This document shows positions 55,208 to 64,000 of a stretch of DNA of 64,000 bases, piece by piece. The stretch comes from Artemisia argyi (taxonomy: Eukaryota; Streptophyta; Magnoliopsida; Asterales; Asteraceae): positions 109,188,542-109,252,541 of the forward strand of contig CM060704.1 of NCBI GenBank assembly GCA_030686995.1, in the 5' to 3' direction. Position numbers and translations under genes: made by a program. Within the stretch, counting starts at the first letter, position 1; the number at the start of each line of letters is the position of its first letter. Under the pieces are notes generated by a model. It saw nothing but the letters and a program-made list of their open reading frames with translations. It was not told the DNA's origin and ran no database searches.

Positions 55208-57110
55208 TGTTGATATAAATAATTGACTAAAAACATTATTCATATCTTTCGATATCTCTAAGTTTTGATAATCACAAAACGAAAACTCATCAAACCAAAG
55301 GTTATGACGTAAAAAAGTATTTAGTAGTAAATACTCACTTTCACCATTTAATCACTTAAGGTATGAATAAACAAAGTGATTAGTGCATTATAAGATCAAA
55401 GAAAATCTTGTCTTAAGAACATAACATTTTATAAAATGTTTTTAACATTTTATACATATTTGTAAATCATTTTTGGTATAGCTTTATTAAACCACAAAAA
55501 TGTGATTTCAAATTTCCAACCAAAAAGGGCAAATTTTATCCAGAAAAACTTTTCAAACGTTCAGGAGGGCGGCCCCCTTAATTTTACTAGGCGGCCCCCT
55601 TAATCATTAAGGGGACCGGCCTACAATTAAGGGGACCGGCACGCTCCCGAATAGTATTTTCTGGCCATATAAATATTGGATCATTCCACATATTTTTCTT
55701 ACCTTTTTGCACTAGAAACTTTCTGATCTAAACATCCATTTCCTTTCTCTAAAAATCCTTTGATCTTATATACTTTGATCTTTGTTTCAAAGTGATTCAA
55801 GCCTCAACATTCAAAGAGCAAAGAGAAGAATACTTCTATTAGAAGTATTACAACTTAGTATCATCTTGCTATCTAAGTTGCTTGTTTATATTTTCTTGTA
55901 AATCTTTCATTCTTTGGTGAATAAGGTGTATGTATTAGTTAGCTAGATTTAGTTGAAGAATCTAGAATTTTTGTAAGTGTAAAGTGGAACTTGAAGTGAA
56001 GAAGAAGGGTTAGATAGTATTGGTGATAGGAGATTGTAGCAATAGGGACTTGTTGTGAAGATATTGAGGGTTCCAAGTGAAGAAGACTATAAGACATTAG
56101 TAGATTGAAGTTGTGAAGACTTTAGTGGCTTGAAGGTGTGAAGACATTAGTGACTTGAAGGTGTCAAGACATTAGTGGCTTAAAGGTGTGAAGACATTAG
56201 TGACTTGAAGGTGTCAAGACATTAGTGGCTTAAAGGTGTGAAGACATTAGTGACTTGAAGGTGTCAAGACATTAGTGGCTTAAAGGTGTGAAGACATTAG
56301 TGACTTGAAGGTGTCAAGACATTAGTGGCTTAAAGGTGTGAAGACATTAGTGACTTGAAGGTGTCAAGACATTAGTGGCTTAAAGGTGTGAAGACATTAG
56401 TGACTTGAAGGTGTCAAGACATTAGTGCCTTGAAGGTGTGAAGATACTTGTGGTGTGAAGAAGTATTGAAGTAGTGCAAAGGTGTGAAGAAGAAGTGGTG
56501 TGATATTTGGTGTGAGATTGGTTCTAGCTACGATTAGAACTCGACATATTGCTTTGTGTCGTTAATTGGTGTAAGCTTTTGGTGTGTACGGTTTTCTCCG
56601 CCATAAGGGAGGTTATTGACTTAGTGAAGAAAACTCTCGAGTTCGGTGCTCGGGGAGTGGAGTAGGGCAAGGAAGGTGTCCTTGTAGCCGAACCACTATA
56701 AATCCTTTGTCTCTTGGTTTGATCTTTCCATCTCTCACTCTTTGCTTGCTTACTTACTAGCTTTTCATATATTGTTAATATTGTGTGTTGTGCATATATT
56801 GATTTTACATAAAGATCAAACTAGGTTCCATTTAAAACATTAATTATACTTTAGTAAAATATAAGTATAAACAATTACTAAGACACATATATCTATATTA
56901 GTACAAACTTGTAATTAAGTGAGATATATGAAATTATAATTTCTATTCAACACTTTAAATAAGTAGGGTATATATGATATATGTGAATTAGTTTGTATCT
57001 ATACTTTAGCTTCAAAGGTTTTTACAATTACCATCAATTCTTTGAAAAGCAAATTCTTATTAAACGAAAAAGACGCAAAACTATTCAACCCCCCCTTCTA
57101 GTTTTCCACA
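55208..57110 (+). repeat. 3' LTR (1903 bp)
   Basis: Same structure as the 5' LTR: palindromic module at 55567-55640, TATA at about 55669, six minisatellite units, and seven C before TTCTAGTTTTCCACA. Roughly a dozen base substitutions distinguish it from the 5' LTR. Confidence 0.95.
56107..56450. repeat. 50-bp minisatellite in 3' LTR
   Basis: Six copies of the GACTTGAAGGTGTCAAGACA half-unit at 50-bp spacing (56152, 56202, 56252, 56302, 56352, 56402), against five in the 5' LTR. The array is more homogeneous than its 5' partner. Confidence 0.9.
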
Positions 57111-57115
57111 CGGTT
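57111..57115. repeat. Target site duplication CGGTT, right of LTR element
   Basis: Partner of 48787-48791. Confidence 0.95.
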
Positions 57116-57188
57116 GGTCCCCCAAACCGGTACTACTCTCACTTGGGCTCGCTTAACTACTTAAGTCTGTACCACTAGACCACAAGCC

Positions 57189-60100
57189 ACACCGCGTGCA
57201 CATTGGGCTACAACTTATTATGGTGGTAAAGTAAGCATCATATCGTCTTACTTATTTAGCATACTGATTTATGTTATTTTATGTAAATCTCATGTGTGTT
57301 TTGTGTGTGTAAGAATGTAGGACATAAAGATGGTGCTTAGGAGGTTTGGTAGTAACATCTTCTCTAATGGTTTAAGAGATCCTACACATCATTGTCTTAT
57401 CAATCAAGTGGAACATGCACGAACATTTTTACTTTGATCGAAAATGCAACATATTGATTAACTGTATTTAAGTTACTAATGATCAACTATATCTAATTGT
57501 TTTTTGTAGCGCGTCAAGAAGCATTAAAGAAAGAGCTAGACCAAGTAATCTACATTTCCCACCCATCATATACTGCCCACCCAAACCATACTATGATTGT
57601 CCTATATTGTGGTACATTCTTATGAGAATGATTAGCTATGTAATCTTTGACTCCACCTGAACCAATATTTACAATAAATGGCAACATAAAATAAATACTG
57701 GTATCATTTTATGAAATGTGGGTACGAAGTATGGTTTATGTTGATTATGGTATACATAAAGGATTCATTTAGGTCCATAACATAAACTGATAACTATTAC
57801 AAACTTGCATTTGTTTCCCCTTTTTATACTCTTGTGTTACCTATAATTTTGATAAATTTTTGTCTCGTATGTTAAGTTTAATGCTTTTAAGATGATTTTA
57901 CAGAACAACGTGACACTTACATATATTATAAGTCTTCCGGCATAGTAATGATTATTTTTGTTCGGTTGGAGTGCAATTAGTTTAGAAACACGTGTACAGT
58001 TACGTATATACAATGTAATCTTTTCTCCAAAAGGTGAAGAACGGTGGATACCTATGTAATCTTTGACTAGTTATAATACCTGCGCGGGTTTTTTTTTTTA
58101 GAAAAATTTAATTATATTAGTAGTATTATCGTTTAAAAACAAAAAATCTTATGTATATTTTAAAAAGTTTGAGCATTAATGTGTGCGAATGTAAGAAAAA
58201 TAGTTAGCAGAAATTGAAAATATAACCGTGGCATCGACCTTGTATTGGAATCTTGAGCGTGTCTCCTTATAATATTATTGGGTCAAAGGTTCTTTAATCA
58301 CATTGGTTTACAAATAAATCAAATTTATTTTAAATTTCTTGCTTACTATATGGACATACAAGAATTTAATCGTGAAAATTGTGATATAAGTATAACAAAT
58401 AAGTATGTATTTGTTTTTCATTATGTATTAATATCAATTAATATTTTGTAAAAAATTTATTGGATGAAAGATTTAACTTTGTTTAGCTGACGTAGATATT
58501 AATGTTGAGGTTGATTTTGTTTAACTTTAACAATTGATATCATGTTGTACAAAATGTGCGAGTTTACTAGAACATAACGAGTGCTGAAGAAGTTAAAATA
58601 TACTCCGTAAAGTTTTTTAAAAATGTTTTTCCGAATATCTGTATATAAACTTTAAATAATAATTACATGAGTCGTTATATGTACAATCGCGTATATTTAT
58701 TTTCATATTACCGTAACTCGTACTTACCATTTGACATTTTTATTACCATTAATAATAATTTAACTGTATTTAATATTTCAACCCGTGTATGTATAGATTA
58801 AACTTTTTTTCTTTTTTTTTTTTTTTTTTGGGTGCAAAGGTGAACATATATTATTACTCACAAAGAATAATACAAATTGTATCATAGAGTATAGACATGC
58901 ATATACTTCTATATTAGAATCAAGACAGAACCATACTAACAAACATTCTATCTGAACATCAAGAACAGAATACAAAACTTTGAACCAAACAGTCTAGCAA
59001 ACAACATATGCATGCAGGCAAACTAAGCTCCAGTTTGAGACTTCCTGCAGCAATTTATTCACCTTAAAGCACCAATAAACCATCCAACTACATTTCCCAA
59101 TTCCATCCCACTATAAAACCATTCAACATGCAACCACAATGGCCAAAGTGTTGATAACATGAGCTCTTATTTATATTTAACGTACATAGTAAAAAGATAT
59201 TTTAATAGATGAAAGTTTAAAGCTAATATTTATTTTAAAAGTATTTAACGTATAATAAAACTAATTCGTGCATTTATAAATTTTGTAAATTTAATAGATG
59301 AAAGTCTCATGTAATTGTAAACAAAGTTCATATTATAAAGTGTAGGGGGTATAAAGTGTAAGGGATTATTTGTTTATTATCTAAAGTTATACAAAAACAT
59401 GGAGATTTATAATTTTACACTTAACTCAATATAATATATTTAAAATTCAATGTTTTATTAATTACCTCCTTTTTCTTAAATTTTTATTTTTATAAATTTG
59501 ACACCTATATTTTTATGTGTTTTTTTAATATATTTTTATTGGCCAATCATATTGCTCGATTTCGCTTATATGTCAAAATCGAGTTTTCCTATTGGTCCAA
59601 TTTAAATTACACTAAGATTGTTTCGTCAAAAAAACACCGAAATGATGTAATTCCTTTATTATATAAAACATTTGATTCCACCTAAACCAATATCTACAAT
59701 TTTGGAGACAATTTTAAAACTATTATACACTCTGTATTAAATAGCTATAATAAAAAAAATATATCAAAATAATAAACGAATGAAAAAGTAATGAAACGGG
59801 CGTCTTGAGTCAGTTGAGTGAACAGTCCCTTTAACTTCTCTCCATCAAATAACTCTGATATAAATCTTCATCAAAAGATTTTTTATAGCAATTTGGTTTA
59901 CTTTTTGCATTAGTAGTCGATTACTTACCTTCAAAAAAAAAATTGTATAACCTTCAAAAAAAAAAGTAGTCGATTACTTTATTTTTATTTTTTTGCTGTT
60001 ACGAACTACGAAGTAATACTGATTTTGGCCCATGTGCCTTAATTGGTGGGACATGGTGATAAGCATTAGATTTGGACAAGAATTTGTGGCAACAGTTGAC

Positions 60101-60824
60101 ACTTTTGGTCTTTTTATATTGTTTGGGTAATGATGACTGTTAGGTCATTACTACTGACGACGTTTGTTATTAGTTTTTATGTTTTTTTGAACAACTTGAT
60201 TCTTGTTTTTTCTATCCTTGAACGACTCCATTTCATTTTTTTGAACTACTAATATTTGATTGAGCGACTCCATTTCATTTTTTTGAACGACTCCATTTCA
60301 TTTTTTTGAATGACTCCATGACATTGACGATGTAATATGGTCAATTTGGAAATTTCAGAACTCATAAATTAAAGCACACGCAATCAACTTATGACATTGT
60401 TTTGTTTGTTCTAATAAAGTTTAGTTTCGTAATGATGACTGTTAGGTCATTACTTCTGACAACCATATCAAATCAAATAGTAGCCGGCCGGAAAATGTGT
60501 AGACTGAAACAAACAGTGTTATTATTATATTCCTGCAACAGTCATTAACACAAAACATACGTCATTTGTAAAAATACTAGAATAAATGGTCTTACATTCG
60601 TAATTAAAGTAGTTGTCCTCGGCTTTCTTGGTTTTTATGTTTTTTTGAACTACTTGATTCTTGTTTTTTCTATCCTTGAACGACTCCATTTCATTTTTTT
60701 GAACGACTAATATTTGTTTGAACGACTCCATTTCAATTTTTTGAACGACTAATATTTTTTTGAACGACTCCATTTCATTTTTTTGAACGACTCCATGACA
60801 TTGACGATGTAATATGGTCAATTT
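57189..60824. other. Block A2 after the LTR element, no gene seen
   Basis: Colinear with 6066-9702: the possible exon (57508-57658), the retroelement-tail-like segment (58803-59160, poly-T now interrupted by a C) and two minisatellite clusters (60215-60320, 60670-60800). Differences from copy 1 are point changes and homopolymer lengths. Confidence 0.6.
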
Positions 60825-62631
60825 GGCTAGCATTAAAAAAAACAAATCTCCTCAACTACCAAAAAACTGCCTTTCATTAATTCCTTTGTGTCTATAAAAC
60901 TGAAAACTTCTTTTGAATTACAGTAGTTCATTCTAAAAAACACAAAAAAATGTATTTTGATTTTCAAAATATCTTTCAATTGCTTATTTACGATATTGGG
61001 GGTTTTAATATTGTTTTTTATCTGATAAGAAACTTAGATATTTTACCGTAAATTATATGGACGAGGAAGAGGTATTTTAAAATATATAACTTCATTTGAA
61101 ATACTCTTTCCAGTCTATCACTTGCATTTTATCACCATGGTATGAAACCTAGATATTTTACCGAATATCAGGTGATGAATGCCATATTTTTGCAACAACT
61201 AGCACCTATATTATTTTTTCCTTTTTTCTGGTGTTTTAAAATTGATAAAGTCGTTCGGTATTATTTCCACTCGATTGTTTTGTATTTTAATTTTGAATGA
61301 TTTTAAAATTACATGAATCTTGTTTATTCTAGTTAATTGAAAGATTTTAAAGTACTTAAGAATCATATAACTTGTTAAAATAACAAAAATATATGAATCT
61401 TGAGAACTTTTAAAGAAAGTTTCAATTAAACCAAGATACTCAAATTTTTTTGTAATTTATACTTTTTACAAAATTAATTTCTAGAGTCCTCAGTAGGAAA
61501 AAACTATAAAATAATAGTAGAAGATTATGAAGAATTTGGTATTTGAAGAAAATGAAGATGAAGTCGAAGACCAACATTATGAAGAAGATGCAAAAATATG
61601 AAGATCATTTAACTGTGTTGTGTTTCTGTAATGTGATATTTATTTAAAACAAGGGATGAATTAAAATTTCAATATGTATTCGAGTTTTTATGTGATATGT
61701 AATTTTTGTATTCGAATTGTAATGTTATATTTAATTTTTATGTTGTGTGATATCTAATTTTTCTTTTATATTGTGATATTTAATTTCTTTTAATTTAGTC
61801 GTTTAATTTTCTTTTAATATAAAAGTTATTAATTATTTTTATGTAGTGTGATAATTCAAATAACTCATAATTAAAGTGACACGTGTCGTGGTTAAAACTT
61901 GATATTTAAATAAAAAAAACAAAGACTATAAAACTTGAACAATTTCCTTTAAGTATTTAAAAACATTAAGATATATATGCTTAAATATTTGACTTTAAAA
62001 ATGTTAATCAAACTTGCTAGTCCATTATATTGTTATGCATTATACTGCTATTTACTTTTTAATACATATATTAATGTATTGTTAATATGACTTTAATTTA
62101 TTTTTGGCTTGTATTACTTGATGTAAGTTATGCAATATTATGAGATGCTACATGCCAATTATATGAATTAAGTATTACATGTTTTTTATTTAGTTATTTA
62201 TTCAATGACATAATAGCATAGTATGCACAAAAAGATTAAAATAAGAAGAAATAGATGCAATATCAAAGATAGTTAAAGTGATATTAAAATGTATAATTAG
62301 AACTTCAATGATAAGAAGCAGTTGAGGTTAATATGATAATATTGGAGAAAAAATATATATTAAATTACTAAATATTTATATTGAATTACTGAAATACTAA
62401 AAAAATATATATTAAATTATTAAATATTTATATTGAATTACTAAACTTCTAAATCAGCTTTAATACTCTATAATTTAAATTAACTTTAATACTCAATAAT
62501 TTTATTTAACGTTATTTTAAGTATTCACAAGTGTTAAACTTTAAGTATTTTAAGTGACTGTGATACTAAATTTAAATTGTTAAACTTCAAAAATATTTTT
62601 TCTAGTTTATAATTTATCTTACTACGTTTAA
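60825..62631 (+). repeat. Copy of the 9703-11494 segment within block A2
   Basis: Third member of the 1.8-kb AT-rich family. At about 62030 it carries 'tattgttatgcattatactg', comparable to the extra 20 bp in the 39601 copy and absent from 9703-11494. For this indel it therefore groups with the independent copy. Confidence 0.8.
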
Positions 62632-63034
62632 TTTGATTATCTTGTAAAACAGAATATTTGAAACTTACATTTTATGCACAAACAAACATTTTAAATAAAA
62701 AAAAATATCATTTATTATTTGTCATCGAAAATTGAAAAGACTAAATGAAATTAAAAAAAGTCATTAACTCTTTTAATAAATAGCTACCATTAGAACTGCC
62801 CCTTTTCACAACTACCAAAAAAAAAAGTCATTAACTCTTTTACTTGACATGTCGCGCAAATAGTTTCAGTTGTATTTTATTAACAATTTGTATGCAAAAA
62901 AAAAAAAAACATTATTTCAGTATGTTAATCGTAACTTGTTTTTCTATTTTACTTTTCCATCTCTATCTAGTATATATAGCAATTGGAAATTTAAAGGTTT
63001 TATGTAAAACCTCTTTAAATTATATATTTATATT

Positions 63035-63038
<4 letters not shown>

Positions 63039-63088
<50 letters not shown>
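63039..63088. repeat. Poly-T tract
   Basis: About 50 T where copy 1 has about 11 (11931-11941) followed by GAACAAA. The base composition next to the run also differs. Confidence 0.9.
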
Positions 63089-63092
<4 letters not shown>

Positions 63093-64000
63093 AATATTTA
63101 TATTGAGTTGACTGTGGATCAAGAAAGGGAGGAAATATAGAAATCAAGATTATACAGTTAATTATACAGTATCACCTTAAAGAAAAAACTATAGGGTTGT
63201 GCGCAAATCCTTTTGTATTTTTCCTAGCCTTTGAGTAACTTTCGGTGCGGCTTAACGCTATTGCTAGACTTCCAGATTAGAATGATTACTTTTTTTAGGT
63301 GGAAGTGTGATTAATATTGAAAATCGTGTATAAAAAGCACAGTGCTCTATGTAATCTCTGAGTCCGACTAACAAATATTTGCAATTAATGTCAATAAAAA
63401 ACATATACTCACACTTTTACTATATTTATATTAAGCTGTCAAAAAAAAAAAAAAAAGTTAAAATGTAATTTATAAATTAACAATTAAAAATGGCGTCATC
63501 TCCTCTCACTGTGCATAACAAGATAGTTTCGTTCTAGCTAGGTTACTTGGGTGGGAATAAATTTGCTCGACATTTGTGTTGACCATTGCGTGTCTTTTTT
63601 TTAGCAAAACGTGTTTAATAATAAGTTAATAACATGTGAGAGTTTTGCAATTTCTATCGCATTATAATTTAAAAAAAAAAAAAAAAAAGAACAGAGTTGT
63701 TCAAAAAAGAAACAATATTTGAGTGGTTAAAAAAAAGGAGTTGTTCAAGAAGAGATTTTTTATTTGTATTTTTATTATTATTTTTTTTAAAGGAACATGG
63801 TCGTACAGAAACAAGACACAATATTTTATACTTAAAAGATGTGGTTGGTAATTGGTCAATCTAACATTGGAGAATGTGTCATTTGACTCTTTCTTCGAAA
63901 CTAATTCAGTACATAGTAACGTAGACAAAATTATTTTTAGTTAACTTTTACACGATGTTTGTGTAAATTATACTACTTTTGTGACTTTTATTCACATTAT

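Overview
The window looks like gene-poor nuclear DNA of a eudicot plant. It is AT-rich and full of long A/T homopolymers and (TA)n tracts. Intron-containing fragments of plant genes, tRNA-derived SINEs, L1-type LINE pieces, MITEs and a Copia/Sirevirus-like LTR retrotransposon are visible. A composite such as Asteraceae is possible, but I cannot fix the family. There is no bacterial signature, no operon and no tRNA, rRNA or CRISPR locus. The only recognisable host-gene exons are the four last exons of a VAC14-like gene (658-1552, minus strand). F-box/LRR-like and NBS-LRR-like remnants also occur (4360-4593, 39037-39357, 47244-47478).

Most of the window consists of copies of itself. Block A (3861-12886) recurs in the same orientation at 46730-64000, where it is split by an 8.3-kb LTR element and runs off the end. 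An inner part of A (9703-11494) has a third copy at 39601-41406. Block B (12725-17439), which continues A, recurs at 22268-26423 with an internal deletion of about 0.6 kb. Block D (18453-20916) recurs inverted at 36481-38700 and 41468-42819, with a further piece at 20918-21215. Between these lie nested mobile elements: 27830-35780 holds a dead LINE split by a SINE and a solo LTR, and 42870-46440 is a string of MITEs embedded in (TA)n tracts.

Three items stand out. First, two SINE-like families begin with a chimeric head: a tRNA-like box A word followed by the 5S rRNA internal promoter region. One family has two filled and two empty sites within the window. Second, the LTR element at 48792-57110 has clean ends (5-bp target duplication, PBS, several polypurine blocks), a gag remnant and no pol. 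It also carries an extra ORF preceded by a second copy of the GC-rich palindromic module found just upstream of the TATA box in its LTRs. The empty site for this insertion is in block A1. Third, several MITEs with long inverted repeats sit in (TA)n microsatellites, and one forms a near-perfect hairpin with arms of about 95 bp.

No intact, clearly functional protein-coding gene can be supported. Coding-like stretches are partial, broken or unrecognised. All calls come from reading the sequence; no search was run.
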